From Thysanoteuthis rhombus (Eukaryota > Mollusca > Cephalopoda > Oegopsida > Thysanoteuthidae): a stretch of 64,000 bases of DNA. The position numbers were made by a program, and so were the translations under genes. The stretch is from the NCBI GenBank assembly GCA_963457665.1, contig OY735236.1, forward strand, positions 42,772,142 to 42,836,141, written 5' to 3'. Positions 33,712 to 46,689 of the stretch are shown one piece after another. Below the pieces are notes generated by a model, which saw nothing but the letters and a program-made list of their open reading frames with translations, was not told the origin of the DNA and did no database searches. Numbering within the stretch: the stretch's first letter is position 1; every line of letters begins with the position of its first letter.

Positions 33712-36616
33712 CCATCAAATTGGGCTGAGTCGAAAAATACATCAAATCCACCCGATCCAATGGTACCGTTGCAATCAGCACGTCAAACTACGCCAGAAAA
33801 AGCCATAAAATCGATAGGTAAAAATGACATTCAAAAGACCATTTTTGATGGCTCCCTTATGGAAGTGCCTTCTCGACCAATAGCAGCTTTTTCCATCAAA
33901 TTGGGCTGAGTCGAAAAATACATCAAATCCACCCGATCCAATGGTACCGTTGCAATCAGCACGTCAAACTACGCCAGAAAAAGCCATAGAATCGATAGGT
34001 AAAAATGACATTCAAAAGACCATTTTTGATGGCTCCCTTATGGAAGTGCCTTCTCGACCAATAGCAACTTTTTCCATCAAATTGGGCTGAGTCGAAAAAT
34101 ACATCAAATCCACCCGATCCAATGGTACCGTTGCAATCAGCACGTCGAACTGCGCCAGAAAAAGCCATAAAATCGATAGGTAAAAATGACATTCAAAAGA
34201 CCATTTTTGATGGCTCCCTTATGGAAGTGCCTTCTCGACCAATTGCAGCTTTTTCCATCAAATTGGGCTGAGTCGAAAAATACATCAAATCCACCCAATC
34301 CAATGGTACCGTTGCAATCAGCACGTCAAACTACGCCAGAAAAAGCCATAAAATCGATAGGTAAAAATGACATTCAAAAGACCATTTTTGATGGCTCCCT
34401 TATGGAAGTGCCTTCTCGACCAATAGCGGCTTTTTCCATCAAATTGGGCTGAGTCGAAAAATACATCAAATCCACCCGATCCAATGGTACCGTTGCAATC
34501 AGCACGTCAAACTACGCCAGAAAAAGCCATAAAATCGATAGGTAAAAATGACATTCAAAAGACCATTTTTGATGGCTCCCTTATGGAAGTACCTTCTCGA
34601 CCAATAGCGGCTTTTTCCATCAAATTGGGCTGAGTCGAAAAATACATCAAATCCACCCGATCCAATGGTACCGTTGCAATCAGCACGTCAAACTACGCCA
34701 GAAAAAGCCATAAAATCGATAGGTAAAAATGACATTCAAAAGACCATTTTTGATGGTTCCCTTATGGAAGTGCCTTCTCGACCAATAGCGGCTTTTTCCA
34801 TCAAATTGGGCTGAGTCGAAAAATACATCAAATCCACCCGATCCAATGGTACCGTTGCAATCAGCACGTCAAACTACGCCAGAAAAAGCCATAAAATCGA
34901 TAGGTTAAAATTACATTCAAATTACCATTTTTGATGGCTCCCTTCATGAAGTGCATTATCGACCAATAGCGGCTTTTTCCATCAAATTGGGCTGAGTCGA
35001 AAAATACATCAAATCCACCCAATCCAATGGTACCGTTGCAATCAGCACGTCAAACTACGCCAGAAAAAGCCATAAAATCGATAGGTAAAAATGACATTCA
35101 AAAGACCATTTTTGATGGCTCCCTTATGGAAGTGCCTTCTCGACCAATAGCGGCTTTTTCCATCAAATTGGGCTGAGTCGAAAAATACATCAAATCCACC
35201 CGATCCAATGGTACCGTTGCAATCAGCACGTCAAACTACGCCAGAAAAAGCCATAAAATCGATAGGTAAAAATGACATTCAAAAGACCATTTTTGATGGC
35301 TCCCTTATGGAAGTGCCTTCTCGACCAATAGCGGCTTTTTCCATCAAATTGGGCTGAGTCGAAAAATACATCAAATCCACCCGATCCAATGGTACCGTTG
35401 CAATCAGCACGTCAAACTACGCCAGAAAAAGCCATAAAATCGATAGGTAAAAATGACATTCAAAAGACCATTTTTGATGGTTCCCTTATGGAAGTGCCTT
35501 CTCGACCAATAGCGGCTTTTTCCATCAAATTGGGCTGAGTCGAAAAATACATCAAATCCATCCGATCCAATGGTACCGTTGCAATCAGCACGTCAAACTA
35601 CGCCAGAAAAAGCCATAAAATCGATAGGTTAAAATTACATTCAAATTACCATTTTTGATGGCTCCCTTCATGAAGTGCATTATCGACCAATAGCGGCTTT
35701 TTCCATCAAATTAGGCTGAGTCGAAAAATACATCAAATCCACCCGATCCAATGGTACCGTTGCAATAAGCACGTCAAACTACGCCAGAAAAAGCAATAAA
35801 ATCAATAAGTAAGAATGACATTCAAAAGACCATTCTTGATGGCTCCCTTATGGAAATGCCTTCTCGACCAATAGCAGTTTTCTCCATCAAATTGGACTGA
35901 GTGGAAAAATACATCAAATCCACCCGATCCAATGGTACCGTTGCAATCAGCACGTCAAACTACGCCAGAAAAAGCCATAAAATCGATAGGTAAAAATGAC
36001 ATTCAAAAGACCATTTTTGATGGCTCCCTTATGGAAGTGCCTTCTCGACCAATAGCAGCTTTTTTCATCAAATTGGGCTGAGTCGAAAAATACATCAAAT
36101 CCACCCGATCCGATGGTACCATTGCAATCAGCACGTCAAACTACGCCAGAAAAAGCCATAAAATCGATAGGTAAAAATGACATTCAAAAGACCATTTCTG
36201 ATGGCTCTCTTATGGAAGTGCCTTCTCGACCAATAGCGGCTTTTTCCATCAAATTTGGCTGAGTCGAAAAATACATCAAATCCACCCGATCCAATGGTAC
36301 TGTTGCAATCGGCACGTCAAACTGCGCCAGAAAAAGCCATAAAATCGATAGGTAAAAATGACATTCAAAAGACCATTTTTGATGGCTCCCTTATTGAAGT
36401 GCCTTCTCGACCAATAGCAGCTTTTTCCATCAAATTGGGCTGAGTCAAAAAATAAATCAAATCGATCCAATCCAATGGTACTGTTGCAATCAGAACGTCA
36501 AACTACGCCAGAAAAAGCCATAAAATCGATAGGTAAAAATAACATTCAAAAGACCATTTTTGATGGCTTTCTGATGTGTGCGGTAAAAATGCATTTTCGG
36601 TCAATATTGGCTATTT
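33712..36616. repeat. HOR segment, 15 A + B' (2,905 bp)
   Basis: Order: plain 33712; tagaatcg 33893; gtcgaac 34074; cccaatcc 34255; plain 34436; ggttccc 34617; ggttaaaatt 34798; cccaatcc 34979; plain 35160; ggttccc 35341; ggttaaaatt 35522; ataagc 35703; ggactgagtgg 35884; gatggtaccattg with tttctgatgg 36065; tttggctgag with atcggcacg and cttattg 36246; B' 36427-36616. The segment lacks the gtcgacaaatac and gttaaac positions and contains a repeated four-monomer run. Confidence 0.87.
34255..35702. repeat. Tandem duplication of four monomers (2 x 724 bp)
   Basis: The run cccaatcc, plain, ggttccc, ggttaaaatt/ttcatgaag occupies 34255-34978 and again 34979-35702, at exactly 724 bp (4x181). In other HOR rounds this run occurs once and leads to the ataagc monomer. 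Here the first copy leads back to cccaatcc. Differences between the copies are few: agtacc near 34590 in the first and catccgatcc near 35560 in the second. Confidence 0.87.
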
Positions 36617-38969
36617 CCATCAAATTGGGCTGAGTCGAAAAATACATCAAATCCACCCGATCCAATGGTACCGTTGCAATCAGCACGTCAAACTACGCCA
36701 GAAAAAGCCATAAAATCGATAGGTAAAAATGACATTCAAAAGACCATTTTTGATGGCTCCCTTATGGAAGTGCCTTCTCGACCAATAGCAGCTTTTTCCA
36801 TCAAATTGGGCTGAGTCGAAAAATACATCAAATCCACCCGATCCAATGGTACCGTTGCAATCAGCACGTCAAACTACGCCAGAAAAAGCCATAGAATCGA
36901 TAGGTAAAAATGACATTCAAAAGACCATTTTTGATGGCTCCCTTATGGAAGTGCCTTCTCGACCAATAGCAACTTTTTCCATCAAATTGGGCTGAGTCGA
37001 AAAATACATCAAATCCACCCGATCCAATGGTACCGTTGCAATCAGCACGTCGAACTGCGCCAGAAAAAGCCATAAAATCGATAGGTAAAAATGACATTCA
37101 AAAGACCATTTTTGATGGCTCCCTTATGGAAGTGCCTTCTCGACCAATAGCAGCTTTTTCCATCAAATTGGGCTGAGTCGACAAATACATCAAATCCACC
37201 CGATCCAATGGTACCGTTGCAATCAGCACGTCAAACTACGCCAGAAAAAGCCATAAAATCGATAGGTAAAAATGACATTCAAAAGACCATTTTTGATGGC
37301 TCCCTTATGGAAGTGCCTTCTCGACCAATAGCAACTTTTTCCATCAAATTGGGCTGAGTCGAAAAATACATCAAATCCACCCGATCCAATGGTAACGTTG
37401 CAATCAGCACGTCGAACTGCACCAGAAAAAGCCATAAAATCGATAGGTAAAAATGACATTCAAAAGACCATTTTTGATGGCTCCCTTATGGAAGTGCCTT
37501 CTCGACCAATAGCGGCTTTTTCCATCAAATTGGGCTGAGTCGAAAAATACATCAAATCCACCCGATCCAATGGTACCGTTGCAATCAGCACGTTAAACTA
37601 CGCCAGAAAAAGCCATAAAATCGATAGGTAAAAATGACATTCAAAAGACCATTTTTGATGGCTCCCTTATGGAAGTGCCTTCTCGACCAATAGCGGCTTT
37701 TTCCATCAAATTGGGCTGAGTCGAAAAATACATCAAATCCACCCGATCCAATGGTACCGTTGCAATCAGCACGTTAAACTACGCCCGAAAAAGCCATAAA
37801 ATCGATAGGTAAAAATGACATTCAAAAGACCATTTTTGATGGCTCCCTTATGGAAGTGCCTTCTCGACCAATAGCGGCTTTTTCCATCAAATTGGGCTGA
37901 GTCGAAAAATACATCAAATCCACCCAATCCAATGGTACCGTTGCAATCAGCACGTCAAACTACGCCAGAAAAAGCCATAAAATCGATGGGTAAAAATGAA
38001 ATTCAAAACACCATTTTTGATGGCTCCCTTATGGAAGTGCCTTCTCGACCAAAAGCGGCTTTTTCCATCAAATTGGGCTGAGTCGAAAAATACATCAAAT
38101 CCACCCGATCCAATGGTACCGTTGCAATCAGCACGTCAAACTACGCCAGAAAAAGCCATAAAATCGATAGGTAAAAATGACATTCAAAAGACCATTTTTG
38201 ATGGCTCCCTTATGGAAGTGCCTTCTCGACCAATAGCGGCTTTTTCCATCAAATTGGGCTGAGTCGAAAAATACATCAAATCCACCCGATCCAATGGTAC
38301 CGTTGCAATCAGCACGTCAAACTACGCCAGAAAAAGCCATAAAATCGATAGGTAAAAATGACATTCAAAAGACCATTTTTGATGGTTCCCTTATGGAAGT
38401 GCCTTCTCGACCAATAGCGGCTTTTTCCATCAAATTGGGCTGAGTCGAAAAATACATCAAATCCACCCGATCCAATGGTACCGTTGCAATCAGCACGTCA
38501 AACTACGCCAGAAAAAGCCATAAAATCGATAGGTAAAAATGACATTCAAAAGACCATTTTTGATGGCTCCCTTCATGAAGTGCATTATCGACCAATAGCG
38601 GCTTTTTCCATCAAATTAGGCTGAGTCGAAAAATACATCAAATCCACCCGATCCAATGGTACCGTTGCAATAAGCACGTCAAACTACGCCAGAAAAAGCA
38701 ATAAAATCAATAAGTAAGAATGACATTCAAAAGACCATTCTTGATGGCTCCCTTATGGAAATGCCTTCTCGACCAATAGCAGTTTTCTCCATCAAATTGG
38801 ACTGAGTGGAAAAATACATCAAATCCACCCGATCCAATGGTACCGTTGCAATCAGCACGTCAAACTACGCCAGAAAAAGCCATAAAATCGATAGGTAAAA
38901 ATGACATTCAAAAGACCATTTTTGATGGCTCCCTTATGGAAGTGCCTTCTCGACCAATAGCAGCTTTTT
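36617..38969. repeat. HOR segment, 13 A monomers
   Basis: Order: plain 36617; tagaatcg 36798; gtcgaac 36979; gtcgacaaatac 37160; gtcgaac with ggtaacg and gcacc 37341; gttaaac 37522; gttaaac/cgcccg 37703; cccaatcc with atgggtaaaaatgaaattc 37884; plain 38065; ggttccc 38246; ttcatgaag without the ggttaaaatt change 38427; ataagc 38608; ggactgagtgg 38789. It follows the 12-mer order at 6009 almost exactly, preceded by one plain monomer. The 38427 monomer joins a standard middle to the ttcatgaag tail, another intra-monomer exchange. Confidence 0.87.
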
Positions 38970-40788
38970 CCATCAAATTGGGCTGAGTCGAAAAATACAT
39001 CAAATCCACCCAATCCAATGGTACCGTTGCAATCAGCACGTCAAAGTACGTCAGAAAAAGCCATGAAATCGATAGGTAAAAATGACATTCAAAAGACCAT
39101 TTTTGACGGCTTACTGATGTGTGCGGTAAAAATGCATTTTCGGTCAATATTGGCTATTTCCATCTAATTGGGCTGAGTCGAAAAATACATCAAATCCACC
39201 CGATCCAATGGTACCAGTGCAATCAGCACGTCAAACTACGCCAGAAAAAGCCATAAAATCGATAGGTAAAAATGACATTCAAATTACCATTTTTGATGGC
39301 TCCCTTCATGAAGTGCATTATCGACCAATAGCGGCTTTTTCCATCAAATTGGGCTGAGTCGAAAAATACATCAAATCCACCCGATCCAATGGTACCGTTG
39401 CAATCAGCACGTCAAACTACGCCAGAAAAAGCCATAAAATCAATAAGTAAGAATGACAGTCAAAAGACCATTTTTGATGGCTCCCTTATGGAAGTGCCTT
39501 CTCGACCAATAGCGGCTTTTTCCATCAAATTGGGCTGAGTCGACAAATACATCAAATCCATCCGATCCAATGGTACCGTTGCAATCAGCACGTCAAACTA
39601 CGCCAGAAAAAGCCATAGAATCGATAGGTAAAAATGACATTCAAAAGACCATTTTTGATGGCTCCCTTATGGAAGTGCCTTCTCGACCAATAGCAACTTT
39701 TTCCATCAAATTGGGCTGAGTCGAAAAATACATCAAATCCACCCGATCCAATGGTACCGTTGCAATCAGCACGTCGAACTGCGCCAGAAAAAGCCATAAA
39801 ATCGATAGGTAAAAATGACATTCAAATTACCATTTTTGATGGCTCCCTTCATGAAGTGCATTATCGACCAATAGCGGCTTTTTCCATCAAATTGGGCTGA
39901 GTCGAAAAATACATCAAATCCACCCGATCCAATGGTACCGTTGCAATCAGCACGTTAAACTACGCCAGAAAAAGCCATAAAATCGATAGGTAAAAATGAC
40001 ATTCAAAAGACCATTTTTGATGGCTCCCTTATGGAAGTGCCTTCTCGACCAATAGCGGCTTTTTCCATCAAATTGGGCTGAGTCGAAAAATACATCAAAT
40101 CCACCCGATCCAATGGTACCGTTGCAATCAGCACGTCAAACTACGCCAGAAAAAGCCATAAAATCGATAGGTAAAAATGACATTCAAAAGACCATTTTTG
40201 ATGGCTCCCTTATGGAAGTGCCTTCTCGACCAATAGCGGCTTTTTCCATCAAATTGGGCTGAGTCGAAAAATACATCAAATCCACCCGATCCAATGGTAC
40301 CGTTGCAATCAGCACGTCAAACTACGCCAGAAAAAGCCATAAAATCGATAGGTAAAAAAGACATTCAAAAGACCATTTTTGATGGCTCCCTTATGGAAGT
40401 GCCTTCTCGACCAATAGCGGCTTTTTCCATCAAATTGGGCTGAGTCGAAAAATACATCAAATCCACCCGATCCAATGGTACCGTTGCAATCAGCACGTCA
40501 AACCATGCCAGAAAAAGCCATAAAATCGATAGGTAAAAATGACATTCAAAAGACCATTTTTGATGGCTCCCTTATGGAAGTGCCTTCTCGACCAATAGCG
40601 GCTTTTTCCATCAAATTGGGCTGAGTCGAAAAATACATCAAATCCACCCGATCCAATGGTACCGTTGCAATCAGCACGTCAAACTACGCCAGAAAAAGCC
40701 ATAAAATCGATAGGTAAAAATGACATTCAAAAGACCATTTTTGATGGCTCCCTTATGGAAGTGCCTTCTCGACCAATAGCGGCTTTTT
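38970..40788. repeat. Segment with Ba + 9 A, end of second A-rich block
   Basis: Ba 38970-39159 carries cccaatcc and catgaaatcg. Then ctaattggg/ccagtgc/ttcatgaag 39160, caataag/cagtc 39341, gtcgac/catccg/tagaatcg 39522, gtcgaac/ttcatgaag 39703, gttaaac 39884, and four near-plain monomers 40065-40788 with scattered changes (aaaaaagac near 40358, aaaccatgcc near 40500). The combinations 39160, 39341 and 39703 mix markers that are separate in the other HOR rounds, so this stretch looks recombined. Confidence 0.84.
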
Positions 40789-43700
40789 CCATCAAATTGG
40801 GCTGAGTCGAAAAATACATCAAATCCACCCGATCCAATGGTACCGTTGCAATCAGCACGTCAAACTACACCAGAAAAAAACCATAAAATCGATAGGTAAA
40901 AATGACATTCAAAAGACCATTTTTGACGGCTTACTGATGTGTGCGGTAAAAATGCATTTTCGGTCAATATTGACTTTTTCAATCAAATTAGGCTGAGTCG
41001 AATAATACATCAAATCCACCCGATCCAATGGTACTTTTGCAATCAGCACGTCAAACTACGCCAGAAAAAGCCATAAAATCGATAGGTAAAAATGACATTC
41101 AAAAGACCATTTTTGACGGCTTACTGATGTGTGCGGTAGAAATGCATTTTTGGTCAATATTGAATTTTCCCATCAAATTGGGCTGAGTCAAAAAATACAT
41201 CAAATCCACCCGATCCAATGGTACCGTTGCAATCAGCACGTCAAACTACGCCAGAAAAAGCCATAAAATCGATAGGTAAAAATGACATTCAAATGACCAT
41301 TTTTGATGGCTTCCTTATGGAAGTGCCTTCTCGACCAATAGCGGCTTTTTCCATCAAATTGGGCTGAGTCGAAAAATACATCAAATCCACCCGATCCAAT
41401 GGTACCGTTGCAATCAGCACGTCAAACTACGCCAGAAAAAGCCATAAAATCGATAGGTAAAAATGACATTCAAAAGACCATTTTTCATGGCTCCCTTATG
41501 GAAGTGCCTTCTAGACCAATAGCGGCTTTTTCCATCAAATTGGGCTGAGTCGAAAAATACATCAAATCCACCCGATCCAATGGTACCGTTGCAATCAGCA
41601 CGTCAAACTACGCCAGAAAAAGCCATAAAATCGATAGGTAAAAATGACATTCAAAAGACCATTTTTGATGGCTCCCTTATGGAAGTGCCTTCTCGACCAA
41701 TAGCGGCTTTTCCCATCAAATTGGGCTGAGTCGAAAAATACATCAAATCCACCCGATCCAATGGTACCGTTGCAATCAGCACGTCAAACTACGCCAGAAA
41801 AAGCCATAAAATCGATAGGTAAAAATGACATTCAAAAGACCATTTTTGATGGCTCCCTTATGGAAGTGCCTTCTCGACCAATAGCGGCTTTTTCCATCAA
41901 ATTGGGCTGAGTCGAAAAATACATCAAATCCACCCGATCCAATGGTACCGTTGCAATCAGCACGTCAAACTACGCCAGAAAAAGCCATAAAATCGATGGG
42001 TAAAAATGACATTCAAAAGACCATTTTTGATGGCTCCCTTATGGAAGTGCCTTCTCGACCAATAGCGGCTTTTTCCATCAAATTGGGCTGAGTCGAAAAA
42101 TACATCAAATCCACCCGATCCAATGGTACCGTTGCAATCAGCACGTCAAACTACGCCAGAAAAAGCCATAAAATCGATAGGTAAAAATGACATTCAAAAG
42201 ACCATTTTTGACGGCTTACTGATGTGTGCGGTAAAAATGCATTTTCGGTCAATATTGACTTTTTCAATCAAATTAGGCTGAGTCGAATAATACATCAAAT
42301 CCACCCGATCCAATGGTACTTTTCCAATCAGCACGTCAAATTACGCCAGAAAAAGCCATAAAATCGATAGGTAAAAATGACATTCAAAAGACCATTTTTG
42401 ACGGCTTACTGATGTGTGCGGTAAAAATGCATTTTCGGTCAATATTGACTTTTCCCATCAAATTAGGCTGAGTCGAATAATACATCAAATCCACCCGATC
42501 CAATGGTACCGTTGCAATCAGCACGTCAAACTACGCCAGAAAAAGCCATAAAATCGATAGGTAAAAATGACATTCAAATGACCATTTTTGATGGCTCCCT
42601 TATGGAAGTGCTTTCTCGACCAATAGCGGCTTTTTCCATCAACTTGGGCTGAGTCGAAAAATACATCAAATCCACCCGATCCAATGGTACTGTTGCAATC
42701 AGCACGTCAAACAACGCCAGAAAAAGCCATAAAATCGATAGGTAAAAATGACATTCAAAAGACCATTTTTGATGGCTCCCTTATGGAAGTGCCTTCTCGA
42801 CCAATAGCAGCTTTTTCCATCAAATTGGGCTGAGTCGAAAAATACATCAAATCCACCCGATCCAATGGTACCGTTGCAATCAGCACGTCAAACTACGCCA
42901 GAAAAAGCCATAAAATCGATAGGTAAAAATGACATTCAAAAGACCATTTTTGACGGCTTACTGATGTGTGCGGTAGAAATGCATTTTCGGTCAATATTGA
43001 CTTTTTCCATCAAATTGGGCTGAGTCGAATAAAACATCAAATCCACCCGATCCAATGGTACTTTTGCAATCAGCACGTCAAACTACGCCAGAAAAAGCCA
43101 TAAAATCGATAGGTAAAAATGACATTCAAAAGACCATTTTTGATGGCTCCCTTATGGAAGTGCCTTCTCGACCAATAGCGGCTTTTTCCATCAAATTGGG
43201 CTGAGTCGAAAGATACATCAAATCCACCCGATCCAGTGGTACCGTTGCAATCAGCACGTCAAACTACGCCAGAAAAAGCCATAAAATCGATAGGTAAAAA
43301 TGACATTCAAAAGACCATTTTTGACGGCTTACTGATGTGTGCGGTAAAAATGCATTTTCGGTCAATATTGACTTTTTCAATCAAATTAGGCTGAGTCGAA
43401 TAATACATCAAATCCACCCGATCCAATGGTACTTTTCCAATCAGCACGTCAAATTACGCCAGAAAAAGCCATAAAATCGATAGGTAAAAATGACATTCAA
43501 AAGACCATTTTTTATGGCTTACTGATGTGTGCGGTAGAAATGCATTTTTGGTCAATAATGACTTTTCCCATCAAATTGGGCTGAGTCGAAAAATACATCA
43601 AATCCACCCGATCCAATGGTACCGTTGCAATCAGCACGTCAAACTACGCCAGAAAAAGCCATAAAATCGATGGGTAAAAATGACATTCAAATGACCATTT

Positions 43701-44481
43701 TTGATGGCTCCCTTATGGAAGTGCTTTCTCGACCAATAGCGGCTTTTTCCATCAAATTGGGCTGAGTCGAAAAATACATCAAATCCACCCGATCCAATGG
43801 TACCGTTGCAATCAGCACGTCAAACTACGCCAGAAAAAGCCATAAAATCGATAGGTAAAAATGACATTCAAAAGACCATTTTTGATGGCTCCCTTATGGA
43901 AGTGCCTTCTCGACCAATAGCAGCTTTTTCCATCAAATTGGGCTGAGTCGAAAAATACATCAAATCCACCCAATCCAATGGTACCGTTGCAATCAGCACG
44001 TCAAACTACGCCAGAAAAAGCCATAAAATCAATAGGTAAAAATGACATTCAAAAGACAATTTTTGATGGCTCCCTTATGGAAGTGCCTTCTCGACCAATA
44101 GCGGCTTTTTCCATCAAATTGGGCTGAGTCGAATAATACATCAAATCCACCCGATCCAATGGTACCGTTGCGATCAGCACGTCAAACTACGCCAGAAAAA
44201 GCCATAAAATCGATAGGTAAAAATGACATTCAAAAGACCATTTTTGACGGCTTACTGATGTGTGCGGTAGAAATGCATTTTCGGTCAATATTGACTTTTA
44301 CCATCAAATTGGGCTGAGTCGAAAAATACATCAAATCCACCCGATCCAATGGTACTTTTGCAATCAGCACGTCAAACTACGCCAGAAAAAGCCCTAAAAT
44401 CGATAGGTAAAAATGACATTCAAAAGACCATTTTTGATGGCTCCCTTATGGAAGTGCCTTCTCGACCAATAGCGGCTTTTT
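40789..44481. repeat. B-rich segment with Be pairs
   Basis: B starts: 40789 (191 bp, one extra a near 40877), 40980, 42075, 42265, 42817, 43188, 43378 and 44111. Three Be-class pairs lie at 40789, 42075 and 43188. Between them are 5, 2, 1 and 3 A monomers, mostly near consensus; several carry attcaaatgacc or gtgctttctcg. Private markers useful for tracing copies are gtcgaaagatac with gatccagtgg (43188 B), gcgatcagc with cttttacc (44111 B) and gccctaaaatc (44301 A). Confidence 0.86.
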
Positions 44482-46689
44482 CCATCAAATTGGGCTGAGT
44501 CGAAAAATACATCAAATCCACCCGATCCAATGGTACCGTTGCAATCAGCACGTCAAACTACGCCAGAAAAAGCCATAAAATCGATAGGTAAAAATGAAAT
44601 TCAAAAGACCATTTTTGATGGCTTACTGATGTGTGCAGTAGAAATGCATTTTTGGTCAATATTGACTTTTCCCATCAAATTGGGCTGAGTCGAAAAATAC
44701 ATCAAATCCACCCGATCCAATGGTACTTTTGCAATCAGCATGTGAAAAAACGCCAGAAAAAGCCATAAAATCGATAGGTAAAAATGACATTCAAAAGACC
44801 ATTTTTGATGGCTTACTGATGTGTGCGGTAAAAATGCATTTTCGGTCAATATTGGCTATTTCCATCAAATTGGGTTGAGTCGAAGAATACATCAAATCCA
44901 CCCGATCCAATGGTACCGTTGCAATCAGCACGTCAAACTACGCCAGAAAAAGCCATAAAATCGATAGGTAAAAATGACATTGAAAAGACCATTTTTGATG
45001 GCTCCCTTATGGAAGTGCCTTCTCGACCAATAGCAGCTTTTTCCATCAAATTGGGCTGAGTCGAAAAATACATCAATTCCACCCGATCCAATGGTACCGT
45101 TGCAATCAGCACGTCAAACTACGCCAGGAAAAGCCATAGAATCGATAGGTAAAAATGACATTCAAAAGACCATTTTTGATGGCTCCCTTATGGAAGTGCC
45201 TTCTCGACCAATAGCAGCTTTATCCAGCAAATTGGGCTGAGTCGAAAAATACATCAAATCCACCCGATCCAATGGTACCGTTGCAATCAGCACGTCGAAC
45301 TGCGCCAGAAAAAGCCATAAAATCGATAGGTAAAAATGACATTCAAAAGACCATTTTTGATGGCTCCCTTATGGAAGTGCCTTCTCGACCAATAGCGGTT
45401 TTTTCCATCAAATTGGGCTGAGTCGAAAAATACATCAAATCCACCCGATCCAATGGTACCGTTGCAATCAGCACGTTAAACTACGCCAGAAAAAGCCATA
45501 AAATCGATAGGTAAAAATGACATTCAAATTACCATTTTTGATGGCTCCCTTCATGAAGTGCATTATCGACCAATAGCGGCTTTTTCCTTCACATTGGGCT
45601 GAGTCGACAAATACATCAAATCCACCCAATCCAATGGTACCGTTGCAATAAGCACGTCAAACTACGCGAGAAAAAGCCATAAAATCAATAAGTAAGAATG
45701 ACAGTCAAAAGACCATTTTTGATGGCTCCCTTATGGAAGTGCCTTCTCGACCAATAGCAGTTTTTTCTATCAAATTGGACTGAGTGGAAAAACACATCAA
45801 ATCCACCCGATCCAATGGTACCGTTGCAATCAGCACGTCAAACTACGCCAGAAAAAGCCATAAAATCGATAGGTAAAAATGACATTCAAAAGACCATTTT
45901 TGATGGCTCCCTTATGGAAGTGCCTTCTCGACCAATAGCAGCTTTTTCCATCAAATTGGGCTGAGTCGAAAAATACATCAAATCCACCCGATCCAATGGT
46001 ACCGATGCAATCAGCACGTCAAAGTACGTCAGAAAAAGCCATAAAATCGATAGGTAAAAATGACATTCAAAAGACCATTTTTGACGGCTTACTGATGTGT
46101 GCGGTAAAAATGCATTTTCGGTCAATATTGGCTATTTCCATCAAATTGGGCTGAGTCAAAAAATACATCAAATCCACCCGATCCAATGGTACCAGTGCAA
46201 TCAGCACGTCAAACTACGCCAGAAAAAGCCATAAAATCGATAGGTAAAAATGACATTAAAAAGACCATTTCTGATGGCTCTCTTATGGAAGTGCCTTCTC
46301 GACCAATAGCGGCTTTTTCCATCAAATTGGGCTGAGTCGAAAAATACATCAAATCCACCCGATCCAATTGTACTGTTGCAATCAGCACGTCAAACTACGC
46401 CAGAAAAAGCCATAAAATCGATAGGTAAAAATGACATTCAAAAGACCATTTTTGATGGCTCCCTTATTGAAGTGCCTTCTCGACCAATAGCAGCTTTTTC
46501 CATCAAATTGGGCTGAGTCGAAAAATAAATCAAATCGATCCAATCCAATGGTACTGTTGCAATCAGAACGTCAAACTACGCCAGAAAAAGCCATAAAATC
46601 GATAGGTAAAAATAACATTCAAAAGACCATTTTTGATGGCTTAGTGATGTGTGCGGTAAAAATGCATTTCCGGTCAATATTGGCTATTT
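44482..46689. repeat. Module Bc-Bd ... Ba ... B', copy 2
   Basis: Bc 44482, Bd 44672, gggttgag 44862, tcaattcc/tagaatcg with gccagga 45043, gtcgaac with gcggtttttt 45224, gttaaac/ttcatgaag 45405, gtcgac/cccaatcc/ataagc 45586, ggactgagtgg 45767, Ba 45948, ccagtgc with attaaaaag 46138, caattgtactg with cttattg 46319, B' 46500. The order equals 18377-21307 without the 723-bp duplication found there. The matching Ba and B' boundaries both sit at +25,382. Confidence 0.88.
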
